Assembly (NCBI RefSeq): GCF_023074055.1
Contig: NZ_JADPKR010000113.1
Location: 1-64,000 of the forward strand
DNA: 64,000 nucleotides
Source of the DNA: Bradyrhizobium sp. 141
Lineage (GTDB): Bacteria > Pseudomonadota > Alphaproteobacteria > Rhizobiales > Xanthobacteraceae
Direction of reading: 5' to 3'
Each line of letters begins with the position of its first letter. Position 1 is the stretch's first letter. The notes beneath the pieces were generated by a model that saw only the letters and a program-made list of their open reading frames with translations, was not told the origin of the DNA and did no database searches. Position numbers and translations under genes: made by a program. Of the stretch, positions 52,536 through 61,805 are shown one piece after another.

Positions 52536-54983
52536 ATGGCAGGAGCGAACGACAAGAGACGGTTTCTGCGCGAGGGCCTGTTCGCCAAATACGTCGTCTC
52601 CCTCGTCGGCCTTGTCGTGTTCGTCCTCGCCGTCAACGGCGCGATGGAGACCTGGATCTCCTACCGCGCCACCCGGACGCAGCTGACCGACGGCCTGGAG
52701 GACAAGGCGCAAGCGGCAGCCCGGCGGATCGAGCAGTCGATCTCGGAGCTCGATCGCCAGATCAGCTGGGTGACGCGGGCGAGCCAGGACACCCTCGAGA
52801 AGCGCCGCGCCGACTACGCATCGCTGCTGCACCAGGTCTCCGTCGTCAACCAGCTGTTCCAGCTCAATGGCGACGGCCGCGAGGTGCTGCGCGTCTCGCG
52901 CCAGTCGACCACGACCGGCAGCAACGCCGACCTCTCCCGCGACATGCGCTTCACCGACACCGTCGCCCGCGGCGTCAGCTATGCGCCGGCCTGGTTCGCC
53001 GACCGGACGCCGTTGATGTCGATCTCGGTGGCGCATTCCGGCTTCAATGCCGGCGTCACCGTGGCGGAGATCGATCTCAGCTTCCTCTCCGACTTCCTGT
53101 CGGACGCGCAAGTCGGCAAGGCCGCCTTTGCCTATGTGGTCGATCCGCGCGGCCGCGTGCTGGCGACGTCGTCGAAAGGGCCCGATGTCGGCAAGGACCT
53201 GTCGAAGCTGCCGCAGGTTGCGGCCGCGATCGCGCCCGGCCACGAGCCCGACACCTCCGGCACCGACTTCAACGGCCATGCGGTGATGAGCGCCGCGAGC
53301 ACCGTGCCGAAGCTCGGCTGGAGCGTGCTGTTCGAGCAGCCGACCACGCAGGCCCTGATGCCGATCCGCGACCAGCTGGTGCGCATCGCGCTTCTGATCG
53401 GGATGGGCCTGATGGTCGCGATCCTCGCCGGCACGCTGCTCGCGCGCCGCATGATCATCCCGATCACGGCGCTGCGCGACGGCGCACACAAGCTCGGCGA
53501 GGGCGATTTCAGCCACCGCATCGAAGTGCGCACCTCCGACGAGCTGGAAGATCTCGCCGGTCAGTTCAACCGCATGGCCGGGCAGATCCAGGAGACCTAT
53601 TCGAACCTGGAGACCAAGGTCGATGAGCGCACGCGCGATCTCGCGCAGTCGATCAACGAGCTGAAGGTGCTGGAAGAGGTCGGCCGCGCCGTCGCCTCCT
53701 CGCTCGATCTCAACGCCGTGCTGCCGACGATCGCCGCGCGCGCGATCGAGATCACCCATGCCGATGCGGTGCTGATCTACGGCTTCGATGCCGAGAGGCG
53801 CCACTTCAACCTGGTCGAGGCTGAAGGCATCGACAAATCCGCCGACGGCGCCCATGTCACCATCGACGAAGGCGAGAACATCCTGAGCGATGCCGCCGCC
53901 AGCGGCGAGCCGATCGCACTTCCCGATCTCGATCATGCCGCCGAGCAGCCGCTGCGCGAGGTCGCGATCGCGGCCGGCTTCCATTCGGTGCTGGTGGTGC
54001 CGCTGGTCGACCAGCAGGGCACGCTCGGCTCGCTGGTGGTGCTGCGCCGCGCCGGCGGCGAGTTCGCTCCCAGCATCATCGGCCTGATGCGCACCTTCGC
54101 CAACCAGGCCGTGCTGGCGATGCGCAATGCGCGCCTGTTCACCGAGGTCGATCACAAGGGCCGCGAGCTGGAGGCGGCGAACGAAACCGTGCGCGACCAG
54201 GCCGACAAGCTCAAGCAGCAGACCGAGCAGCTCAAGGACTGGAACAAGTCGCTGGAGGAACGCGTCAAGACCCAGCTCGGCGAGATCGAGCGCATCCGCA
54301 AGCTCGAGCGCTTCCTGGCGCCGCAGGTGGCGCAGCTGATCGCCTCCTCCGACAGCCCCGAAGGGCTGCTCACCAGCCAGCGCCGCGAAGTGACCGTGGT
54401 GTTCTGCGACCTGCGCGGCTTCACCGCGTTCACGGAAGCAACCGAGCCGGAAGAGGCGATGAACGTGCTGCGCGAATATCACGCCGCGCTCGGCAAGCTG
54501 ATCTTCAAATACGAGGGCACGCTCGACAAATATGCCGGCGACGGCGTGATGATCCTGTTCAACGCGCCGATCCAGTTCGAGGACCACACCAAGCGCGCCG
54601 TGAAGATGGCGTTGGAAATGCGCGACACCATCGGCCCGCTGACCGAGCGCTGGCGCAACCGCGGGCACAGCCTCGGCTTCGGCATCGGCATTGCGGTCGG
54701 CTATGCCACGCTCGGCCAGGTCGGCTTCGAGCAGCGGCTGGAGTATGCCGCGATCGGCAGCGTCACCAACCTCGCCTCGCGCCTCTGCGGCGAGGCCAAG
54801 CCCAACCAGATCGTGGTCAGCCGCCGCGTCTACGGCATCGTCGAGCCCTGGGCCGAGGCCCGCGCCCTCGACGATCTCCAGCTCAAGGGCTTCAATCATC
54901 CCGTGCTCGCCATGGAGATCCTGAGCTGGCGCGAGGAGGTGGAGAACGTGGTGGATGCCACGGCGGTGCGGATGCGGGGATAA
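52536..54983 (+). CDS. Membrane HAMP-GAF class III adenylate/guanylate cyclase
   Basis: Encodes 815 residues from the ATG at 52536 (AGAGGAT upstream); an upstream extension is ignored. Layout: transmembrane helix about 18-35, periplasmic Cache-like sensor, second helix about 285-308, HAMP, GAF domain about 385-530, coiled coil about 535-590, and a class III cyclase domain about 618-798. Metal-binding aspartates are at FCDLRGFTAF and YAGDGVMILF; the substrate-site position reads IGSVTNLASRL with Ser where Asp is often found. It makes cAMP or cGMP in response to a periplasmic cue. It may supply cAMP for the nearby Crp-family protein. Confidence 0.92.
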   Translation: MAGANDKRRFLREGLFAKYVVSLVGLVVFVLAVNGAMETWISYRATRTQLTDGLEDKAQAAARRIEQSISELDRQISWVTRASQDTLEKRRADYASLLHQVSVVNQLFQLNGDGREVLRVSRQSTTTGSNADLSRDMRFTDTVARGVSYAPAWFADRTPLMSISVAHSGFNAGVTVAEIDLSFLSDFLSDAQVGKAAFAYVVDPRGRVLATSSKGPDVGKDLSKLPQVAAAIAPGHEPDTSGTDFNGHAVMSAASTVPKLGWSVLFEQPTTQALMPIRDQLVRIALLIGMGLMVAILAGTLLARRMIIPITALRDGAHKLGEGDFSHRIEVRTSDELEDLAGQFNRMAGQIQETYSNLETKVDERTRDLAQSINELKVLEEVGRAVASSLDLNAVLPTIAARAIEITHADAVLIYGFDAERRHFNLVEAEGIDKSADGAHVTIDEGENILSDAAASGEPIALPDLDHAAEQPLREVAIAAGFHSVLVVPLVDQQGTLGSLVVLRRAGGEFAPSIIGLMRTFANQAVLAMRNARLFTEVDHKGRELEAANETVRDQADKLKQQTEQLKDWNKSLEERVKTQLGEIERIRKLERFLAPQVAQLIASSDSPEGLLTSQRREVTVVFCDLRGFTAFTEATEPEEAMNVLREYHAALGKLIFKYEGTLDKYAGDGVMILFNAPIQFEDHTKRAVKMALEMRDTIGPLTERWRNRGHSLGFGIGIAVGYATLGQVGFEQRLEYAAIGSVTNLASRLCGEAKPNQIVVSRRVYGIVEPWAEARALDDLQLKGFNHPVLAMEILSWREEVENVVDATAVRMRG

Positions 54984-55206
54984 GCGAGCCAAACAAAAAC
55001 TGAAAAACAACCCCATGCACAGTAGGCGGGGGCTTTGAGATCAATGAGTTACGAGGGGTGACCAGACGCAGGGTTGCAAGGCCCTTTGACACGTCGGGCA
55101 AAACACCAGCAGAATAGCACCACCCCGCCTCCCCCCGAACCACATCCCACCTCCCCGCGACTAACCCTCGCCTCAACGGCGAGGCGACTCTGATCGGAGA
55201 CGACCC

Positions 55207-56070
55207 GTGGCGTTTGCCTTGCCTTCGCGTGCTTATGATTTGCAGATGCTGGATCGGCCCGCCGACCGGGCGCGCGATCACGGCTGGGTCTACGGGCTGC
55301 CGCCGGGTATCACGTCCGAGCAATGGCCGCTCGATCCGGTCACAGGCTATCCGCTGATGCACGGTTTTACGCTGCTGCTGCCGGAAGACTATCGCGTACA
55401 TGGCGAGGACATCGTCGCGGTGTCGTTCTTCGCCACCCCGGCTGATCACACTGACGGCGGCGCGACCGACACCCCCGAGATCCGCGAGGCGGTGCTGGCG
55501 CGGCCATCGCATCCACGTCTGTCGCGCATGACGGACATCCTCGACTACGAATATGCTGCGCTGTTGCTGACTAGGAGCGAGTACGAAGGCGCGTTCGCGA
55601 CGCCGCCGGCACCGCTTGCGCTTGCGACGGCGGAGCGGCCGCGCTGGCTCGATGTCGGCGGCGCCAGCGCTTTCTACGGGGCTGCCCCGCCCTTCGCGCA
55701 GAAGATGTTCGCGGGCCCTCCGCGCGCCGATCTGACAGCGAACCTCGGAATCGCCTTGATGCCGCGCGCGAGCGATCCCAACGCCGGAAAGCCCCCGCAG
55801 GACCCGCACTTCCCGCGCAACCCGCCGAGCGACTATCAGTCCTACTACTATTTTGACGGCGTCCCGAGCCCCGAGAATTACCGCCTGCACGACTGGGGCA
55901 AGGACCACGCCCACAACCATCTCGGCGGCACCATGCGGCCCTGCCAGGCGGTGCCGGAGATGAGCCCGTTCTACATCGAGTTCGAGGAATATTTCGGCGG
56001 CTATAATTTCGGCACCGGCAACGCGCAGCTCGACTTCAGGGACATGAAGTTCGACTGGGCGTGCGGATAG
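55207..56070 (+). CDS. Hypothetical soluble protein
   Basis: Encodes 287 residues from a GTG (no signal peptide). I do not recognise the family. The sequence has several aromatic- and proline-rich loops: LPPGITSEQWPLDPVTGYPLMHGFTLLLPEDY in parts, SRMTDILDYEYAALLL, PPQDPHFPRNPPSDYQSYYYFDGV and HDWGKDHAHNHLGGTMRPCQAVPEMSPFYIEFEEYFGGYNFG. The HAHNHLGG cluster could bind metal, a tentative reading. It is a single gene between the cyclase and the RTX-type gene and is followed by a hairpin. Confidence 0.6.
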   Translation: MAFALPSRAYDLQMLDRPADRARDHGWVYGLPPGITSEQWPLDPVTGYPLMHGFTLLLPEDYRVHGEDIVAVSFFATPADHTDGGATDTPEIREAVLARPSHPRLSRMTDILDYEYAALLLTRSEYEGAFATPPAPLALATAERPRWLDVGGASAFYGAAPPFAQKMFAGPPRADLTANLGIALMPRASDPNAGKPPQDPHFPRNPPSDYQSYYYFDGVPSPENYRLHDWGKDHAHNHLGGTMRPCQAVPEMSPFYIEFEEYFGGYNFGTGNAQLDFRDMKFDWACG

Positions 56071-56073
56071 CCT

Positions 56074-56112
56074 AAAGCGCGATGCGATTAGGATGAATCG
56101 CCATCGCGCTTT
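56074..56112 (+). terminator. Hairpin downstream of hypothetical gene
   Basis: AAAGCGCGATG pairs with CATCGCGCTTT around an inner CGATT/AATCG pair. No T-run follows, so it may be a terminator or a repeat element of the genome. Confidence 0.5.
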
Positions 56113-56123
56113 GGGTTGTTGTT

Positions 56124-56175
56124 TAAGCATGATCTTTTCGGAAAACCGCTGCGCACTTTTCCGGATCATGCTTTA
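56124..56175. repeat. GCATGATC-type palindromic repeat, second copy
   Basis: TAAGCATGATC and GATCATGCTTTA arms with TTTTCGGAAAACCGC and CACTTTTCCGG inside; the inverted form of the element at 30665-30713. Confidence 0.78.
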
Positions 56176-56301
56176 GGGATCAATGGGCGCGCTCCACAGC
56201 GCGTCATCCCATCGTCATCTCCTCCCGATACCGCTCTCGTCCCACACGCATTTCGGGACGCCGGCCGGCGTCGCATTTCCAGGGCACGTCAGGGAGGGAT
56301 C

Positions 56302-59052
56302 ATGGCTTCGTTCACCGTGGCAAGCGGCTCCATCGTCACGTCCGCAAAGACCGTCGGCAACACAGATACCGGCCTCATCGAGGCGGGCGGCACCCTGTCT
56401 GGCGCCACCGACATCACCTGGACCGGCGCCGCGGCCGGGCAGACCGTGGTGATCGACAATGCCGGAACCATCACCGCGACCAAGCGCGGCATCGATACCA
56501 GCGGCTCGTTCACATCAGGCAGTCTCGCCTTCACCAACGAGGCCGGCGCAAAGCTCCTCGCAGGCGATGACGCATTCCGCATCAACACCGCGCTTTCGGG
56601 CGGCACGATTACAGTCGACAATTCCGGCACCGTCGTATCAGGCACGGTGGACGCGAACGGCAACATTGTCGCGGGCTCCAGCGGGCAGGCCCTCGACTTC
56701 GCCGCGATCGTCTCGGCAAGCCAGACGGTCAACATCACCAATCACACCGGCGCGCTGATCGGCGCCTCCGGCAATGATGCGATCCGCCCCGGCGCCGGCA
56801 TCATCACCATCAGCAATGACGGGCTGATCGACGCGACCGCCTCGGCGAGCCGTGCGATCAACCTCAACGCCGCCAATCTCACCAACATCACTTCGTTCAC
56901 GCTGAACAATGGGCAGGACGGCGTGATCCAGTCGCAGGGCGATGCAGTGCGCATCACCGCGGCGACGCTGACCACGACGGCGACCTATTCGGTCACCGTC
57001 GACAATGCCGGCACCATCCAGTCGACGGGGTCGGGATCCAGCAATGGGCAGGCGATCGACTTCACCGACCTGGCTTCGACCAGCGGCACCATCCACCTCA
57101 CGAACCAGGCCACCGGCGTGATCAAGGCCGCGGACGCGGACGCGATCCGCGGCGGCGTCGACATGGTGATCGACAATTACGGCAAGGTCTTCGGCGGCAA
57201 TGCCAGCGGCGACACCAATGACGGCATCGACTTCCAGGGCAATGCCGGTGGCGTCGTCCACAACCATGCCGGCGCCACCATCGAGGGCACGCGTCATGGC
57301 ATCACCGGCGATGCGCCGATCGCGATCAGCAACGATGCCGGCGGCAGCATCATCGGCGATGCCGGCTCCGGCATCAACATGGACACCGCGAGCACGACCA
57401 CCACGACGATCCTCAATGCCGGCCTCATCACCGGACATGCGGACGGCACCAGCGACGGCGACGGCATCGACGTCGACGGCCTGATCGCGCTGACCAATTC
57501 CGGTGCGATCACCACGACGGGCCACAGCGACGGCATCCTCGCCGAGGCGATCACGATCGGCGGTGGCAGCATCACGAATTACGGCACGATCGACAGCGTC
57601 GAGCGAGCCGTCACGGTCGACGATTCCAATCTCGGCAACGCCTTTGCGCCGACGACAATCTATAACGAAGGCACGATCCGCGGCGGCAACGGGGAGGCGA
57701 TCTCAATCACCGACACCTATGCCGACATTCTCACCAACAAGGGCCTGATCGACGGCAGCGTCGCGCTCGGCGGCGGCGGCGACATCGTGAACGTCTACAC
57801 CGGCGCGCTCTTCACCGCGGCGATCGACGGCGGCGACGGCACCGATACGTTCAACCTCGCCGGCACCGGCTCCGGCACGCTGGCGCATGCGGTGAATTTC
57901 GAGCTGCTCGGCGTGCAGGGCGGCAATTGGAGCGTCACCGATGCCGCGACCTTCGTCTCCGGCATCACGATCGATGCGGGCGCCAGGCTTGCGATCGCCG
58001 ACGGCGGCTCGCTCGCGGGCAACGTCACCGACAACGGCGTCTTCGCGTCCACTCATTCCGACGTCTTCGTGTTCAACGCCACGATCTCCGGCAGCGGCGC
58101 CTTCGACCAGGCCGGCACCGGCACCACGGTGCTGAGCCAGAGCAACAGCTATACCGGCGGCACCACGCTGCATGCCGGTACGCTGGAGCTGGCGGCGCGC
58201 GATGCCGCCGGTACCGGCGCCATCACCTTCGAGAACGGCGCGCAGACGCTGAAGATCGACAAGGCGGCGCTCGACCACGGCCATCTCGACAACACCATCG
58301 AAGGCTTTGGCGTTGGCGACACCATCGATCTCGCCGGCATCGGCAAGGCCACGCAGGCGACGCTGTCGGCCGACAACGTCCTCACCATCACCGGCGGCAA
58401 GGCCGGCGCCGTCACGCTGCAGCTCGACTCGCACGCCTATGCCTCGGGGCTGAACTTCCAGCTGTCTTCCGACGGCAATGGCGGCACCAAGATCACTGCC
58501 GTCGCCGACAATCTGGTCGAGGGCAATGACGGCAACAATCTGCTGATCGCAAAGCTGTTCAGCCCGGTCGGCAGCTTCCTCGACGGCAAGGGCGGCAACG
58601 ACATCCTGATCGGCGGCCTGCATTCCGACGTACTCAACGGCGGCGCCGGCAACGACCTGCTCTACGCCGGCGCCGGTGCGGATCAGTTCCGCTTCAACGG
58701 CACCGACCAGGCAGCCGGGCTGCGCGCCACCGACACGGTGTTCGACCTCAACTTTGGCAAGGGCGATGCGCTGGTGTTCTACGACTACGAGGCCGGCACC
58801 TTTGCCTCATCCGGCGCGCATCCCGCGACCGTGCTCGACACCGGCGAGGGTTTTGGCTCCGGCACGGTGGTGAAGTCGATGGCCGCGCTGGTCGATCTCG
58901 TCAAGGATTCGGCCGACGTCACCGCCCACCGCGGCGGCGCCAACGACCTCGTGATCGACATCAGCCAGAGCAACGGCAGCCACGAGACGGTCGTGCTCGA
59001 TCATCAATGGCAGGCCTATTCGCTGGCATCTAGCGGGCATTTCTTCAGCTGA
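56302..59052 (+). CDS. RTX-type calcium-binding, beta-strand-repeat protein
   Basis: Encodes 916 residues from the ATG at 56302 with AGGGAGG upstream. There is no N-terminal signal peptide. Most of the length is degenerate beta-helix repeats of about 40 residues, each with an IDNxGTI-like strand (VVIDNAGTITAT, ITVDNSGTVVSG, VTVDNAGTIQST, VIDNYGKVFGG). An autotransporter-associated strand repeat lies near residues 600-632 (NSYTGGTTLHAGTLELA). Nonapeptide calcium repeats lie near 735-800 (GKGGNDILIGG, GGAGNDLLYAGAGAD). This fits a large protein secreted by a type I system through a C-terminal signal. No type I secretion genes are in the window. Confidence 0.85.
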   Translation: MASFTVASGSIVTSAKTVGNTDTGLIEAGGTLSGATDITWTGAAAGQTVVIDNAGTITATKRGIDTSGSFTSGSLAFTNEAGAKLLAGDDAFRINTALSGGTITVDNSGTVVSGTVDANGNIVAGSSGQALDFAAIVSASQTVNITNHTGALIGASGNDAIRPGAGIITISNDGLIDATASASRAINLNAANLTNITSFTLNNGQDGVIQSQGDAVRITAATLTTTATYSVTVDNAGTIQSTGSGSSNGQAIDFTDLASTSGTIHLTNQATGVIKAADADAIRGGVDMVIDNYGKVFGGNASGDTNDGIDFQGNAGGVVHNHAGATIEGTRHGITGDAPIAISNDAGGSIIGDAGSGINMDTASTTTTTILNAGLITGHADGTSDGDGIDVDGLIALTNSGAITTTGHSDGILAEAITIGGGSITNYGTIDSVERAVTVDDSNLGNAFAPTTIYNEGTIRGGNGEAISITDTYADILTNKGLIDGSVALGGGGDIVNVYTGALFTAAIDGGDGTDTFNLAGTGSGTLAHAVNFELLGVQGGNWSVTDAATFVSGITIDAGARLAIADGGSLAGNVTDNGVFASTHSDVFVFNATISGSGAFDQAGTGTTVLSQSNSYTGGTTLHAGTLELAARDAAGTGAITFENGAQTLKIDKAALDHGHLDNTIEGFGVGDTIDLAGIGKATQATLSADNVLTITGGKAGAVTLQLDSHAYASGLNFQLSSDGNGGTKITAVADNLVEGNDGNNLLIAKLFSPVGSFLDGKGGNDILIGGLHSDVLNGGAGNDLLYAGAGADQFRFNGTDQAAGLRATDTVFDLNFGKGDALVFYDYEAGTFASSGAHPATVLDTGEGFGSGTVVKSMAALVDLVKDSADVTAHRGGANDLVIDISQSNGSHETVVLDHQWQAYSLASSGHFFS

Positions 59053-59062
59053 GATCCGACCC

Positions 59063-59092
59063 GACCGGCGCGCGTGCAAGCGCGCTCCGGTC
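59063..59092. terminator. Hairpin between RTX-type gene and convergent Spy-like gene
   Basis: GACCGGCGCGC pairs with GCGCGCTCCGGTC around GTGCAA with one bulged base. It lies 11 bp after the RTX-type stop and may terminate both convergent genes. Confidence 0.6.
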
Positions 59093-59112
59093 ACCTCATT
59101 TCGAGCAGTTGC

Positions 59113-60405
59113 TCACGCCCCGCGCTTTGGCCCGATCGCCTCGAACCCCGCCTTCTGCTCATCGCTCAAGTCAGCCTCGAAATCATCGAGCGCGTCAGCA
59201 ACGCCGTTCACGGCCTGCAGCATCGTCTCCAGCCGCGCCTTGGCGGCGGTGAGGCGGGCCTGGGGCGTCGCGGCGGGCTGTGACGGGCAGGCGCTGAGCG
59301 TTTCCATGGTGCGCAGGGTGGTGTCCTGCAGCACCTCGAAGCGGGCGCGCGCGGTCTCGTCGAGACGGAGCGTCGAGGCGATGTCGCCCGCAGGCCATTG
59401 CTGCTGCACGAGCTGCTCGTACTGACGCTGCAGCTTTTCGTCATAGCGGGGATCGCTGTCGGCGTCGCACGCGTTCGAAGCCTGCGCATCCTTGTTCGTA
59501 TCCTTGTTCGTTTCCTTGCGCTGCATCGAGGCAAGCGCGGCGCGACGCTCGTTGGCGAGAGCATTGAGCCGGGCCTTCTGATCGTCATCGAGCAGACCCG
59601 TGAACTTCGAAAGCGGCGGCGCGACGGCGTCGGTGGCCTTGATCATCGCCTCGATCCGCTCGCGCATCAGGCCGAGGCGCTCGGTGGCCGTGGCAGGCGC
59701 CTGCGCCGGGCAGGCGGCGCGAATGGTGTCGCGCGCGGCATTCCAGGCGGATGCGAGCTCGTCGAGCGCGGTGCGCTGCAATTCGTTCGGCTGCACGGCG
59801 GCAGCGATGCGTTCGACGGGCAGGCCGCCGGTGTCACTGGCCTCGCAAAGCGTCTCTGCAGACGGGATTCTCCGCGCGCGCCGGCCTTGCGGCCCGGCAT
59901 AGGCCGCGAGCTCGGTCGCCGCGTAGGGAGCGAAGATCGCGGCATAGATGTCGCCATAGCCATAGAGCGAGAGGCTGGTCGCATCGCCGAGCACGACGGC
60001 ATTGGTGAGGTCGTCATGCGCGAACGGCCAGAACACCGGGCCGACCCAGCCATAGCTGCCATCGGGATGGCGCCACCAGCCTTGCGGGCGGCGGCCGCCG
60101 TGCCAGCCCGCCAGCGCGGCTTGCGCCGTGAGCGCCGCGCGGATGATGTAGGGGTTGGAAGGCTGCCCGCGCTCGGCGCCGCGCGGATCTTGCGACCTCA
60201 GCGCAGCCGAGCGGTATCGACTACCCCGCACCGCCATGCGGGAATGGCGCAGTCGCGACATGCCGATCACGTGGCCGACGGCGAAACGCGCAACGCCGAG
60301 CGGACCGCCGCGCAATCCGAACTGCGCCTCGGCTCTAGCAGGCAGCAGCACGGCCGCAATCAGGAGGGTCGCGCCGGCCAGCGCCAGTCCCATGCGTCCC
60401 GACAT
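59113..60405 (-). CDS. Spy/CpxP-like LTXXQ-motif periplasmic protein
   Basis: Encodes 430 residues from the ATG at 60405. The N-terminus (MGLALAGATLLIAAVLLPARAEA) is a signal peptide. Residues about 25-170 are Gly/Arg/Trp-rich (WHGGRRPQGWWRHPDGSYGWVGPVFWPF). The rest is helical and contains repeated LTxxQ-like units: PNELQRTALDELASAW, LDDDQKARLNALANERRAAL and LSDEQKAGFEAI. This resembles Spy/CpxP periplasmic chaperones, which buffer misfolded envelope proteins. The N-terminal domain is an unusual addition. Family placement is moderate. Confidence 0.75.
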   Translation of the reverse strand: MSGRMGLALAGATLLIAAVLLPARAEAQFGLRGGPLGVARFAVGHVIGMSRLRHSRMAVRGSRYRSAALRSQDPRGAERGQPSNPYIIRAALTAQAALAGWHGGRRPQGWWRHPDGSYGWVGPVFWPFAHDDLTNAVVLGDATSLSLYGYGDIYAAIFAPYAATELAAYAGPQGRRARRIPSAETLCEASDTGGLPVERIAAAVQPNELQRTALDELASAWNAARDTIRAACPAQAPATATERLGLMRERIEAMIKATDAVAPPLSKFTGLLDDDQKARLNALANERRAALASMQRKETNKDTNKDAQASNACDADSDPRYDEKLQRQYEQLVQQQWPAGDIASTLRLDETARARFEVLQDTTLRTMETLSACPSQPAATPQARLTAAKARLETMLQAVNGVADALDDFEADLSDEQKAGFEAIGPKRGA

Positions 60406-60571
60406 GACCGCTGACCTGACCAATTCGGCCTCCTCCCAGCGCCAAGCGCGCACTGCGCCGCATCGAGATGACGCGCGAGGGAACCGATTGTTCCTAAGGG
60501 ACACAAGGCAAAGCGTCGCGGGCGGCCCCTGACCTCTCCCCGTAACAAACGGGGAGGAAAGACCGCGCCGC

Positions 60572-61624
60572 TCACTCCGCCTTCTGCGGCATCACAAATG
60601 TCTGGCCGGGATAGATCAAATTGGGGTTGTGGATCTTGTCGCGGTTGGCCTTGAAGATCACGGCGTAGCGGGCGCCGTCACCGTAGGCGAGCCGGCTGAG
60701 CGCCCACAGGCTATCGCCGCGGGAGATCACGCGGTTGCCGCCTGCCTCCGCCGGTGCGGTCTGGAGCGCGTCCGCCGGCGAGGCCGATGCCACCGTCGTC
60801 GCCGCGGGTGCCCGCGCCATGACCTTGGGTTTCGGCGCGCCGGTCAATTTCGCCCGGGCGGCGGACCTGTCGGGAGTCGCGGCGAGATGCGGCGCGCCCG
60901 ACGGCAGCGACGCCACGACATCCGATTTATCCTCTGCCTTCTCGGCCTGCTTCGACTCTTGCTTCGACTCTTGCCTCGCGACCGGCACCGGGCGCGCGGG
61001 TGGCGGCGCCGCCTCGGCGATGGTCACCGGCATGGTCCGGCTGGACTGCGTGACCGTGCCATCCGGCGCCCTCGCCCGGAGCGTCAATTCATAGGAACCG
61101 GAGGGAAGCTGCGCCGGGGTCATCACGAACTGGCCGGAGGCATCGGCAACCACCGTATCGAGCGCCTTGCCATCGCGCAGCAGCTCGACCTTTGCACCCG
61201 GCGCGGCCCGGCCGGCAATCACCGCCGCCTCGCCGTGATCGTCGACCCGGGCGACGTCGAAACGGGGGCCGGTGTCGGCGACCGCCGGCGGCGGCTTGAC
61301 GGGCGCGAGATCGGGCAGCGCCGTGACCTGCTTCTGGATCTCGGCCAGCGCGCCGGCCTTCGGCTCGGGCGCCGGGACCGCCGCTGGTGCGGGCGCCGGC
61401 GGCGTAGCGGCGGCAAGCTTCGGCTGTTCCGGTTTGGGCGCTTCCGGTCTCGGCTCGGGCTTGAGGTCGACCTTGGCCTCGACCTTGGCCTCCGGCTTGG
61501 CGGCGACGGCAGTCTTGGTCCCGTCCGGCAGCAGACGGCGCAGCTCGGTCGGACCGATCACCAGCACCGTGCCGACCAGCGCGAGCAGGCAGAAAGCAAT
61601 GAAGGCCTTGGATGCGGTCATCAT
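60572..61624 (-). CDS. LysM-domain envelope protein
   Basis: Encodes 350 residues; two adjacent ATGs make the first residue uncertain. An N-terminal membrane helix (FIAFCLLALVGTVLVIGP) anchors a long Ala/Pro/Lys-rich linker. An Ig-like strand region follows (GRAAPGAKVELLRDGKALDTVVADASGQFVMTPAQLPSGSYELTLRA in parts). The C-terminal LysM repeat is RVISRGDSLWALSRLAYGDGARYAVIFKANRDKI, with NLIYPGQTFVMP, and binds peptidoglycan. It probably tethers the inner membrane to the wall. Convergent to no gene; the next gene is divergent at 61806. Confidence 0.88.
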   Translation of the reverse strand: MMTASKAFIAFCLLALVGTVLVIGPTELRRLLPDGTKTAVAAKPEAKVEAKVDLKPEPRPEAPKPEQPKLAAATPPAPAPAAVPAPEPKAGALAEIQKQVTALPDLAPVKPPPAVADTGPRFDVARVDDHGEAAVIAGRAAPGAKVELLRDGKALDTVVADASGQFVMTPAQLPSGSYELTLRARAPDGTVTQSSRTMPVTIAEAAPPPARPVPVARQESKQESKQAEKAEDKSDVVASLPSGAPHLAATPDRSAARAKLTGAPKPKVMARAPAATTVASASPADALQTAPAEAGGNRVISRGDSLWALSRLAYGDGARYAVIFKANRDKIHNPNLIYPGQTFVMPQKAE

Positions 61625-61805
61625 CGGAAACGAACCTTGGGTGGCAAATCAGCCGAGGGCGGCAAGGTGCGCCGATTTGGCTGCGGCAGCAAGACGGTCG
61701 ATGGGATGAGACCGCCATCCCGCCGAGCCCGGGATGAACCGGCGCTACGCCGCCGGCGTCAAATCACCGAGGCCGCATCGCCGCAATTTTCGAGGAATTT
61801 TTCCC

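Noticed and set aside
52326..55016. 896-codon minus-strand frame over the cyclase gene
   Set aside because: No domain motif, and the plus-strand HAMP, GAF and cyclase signatures account for the coding constraint.
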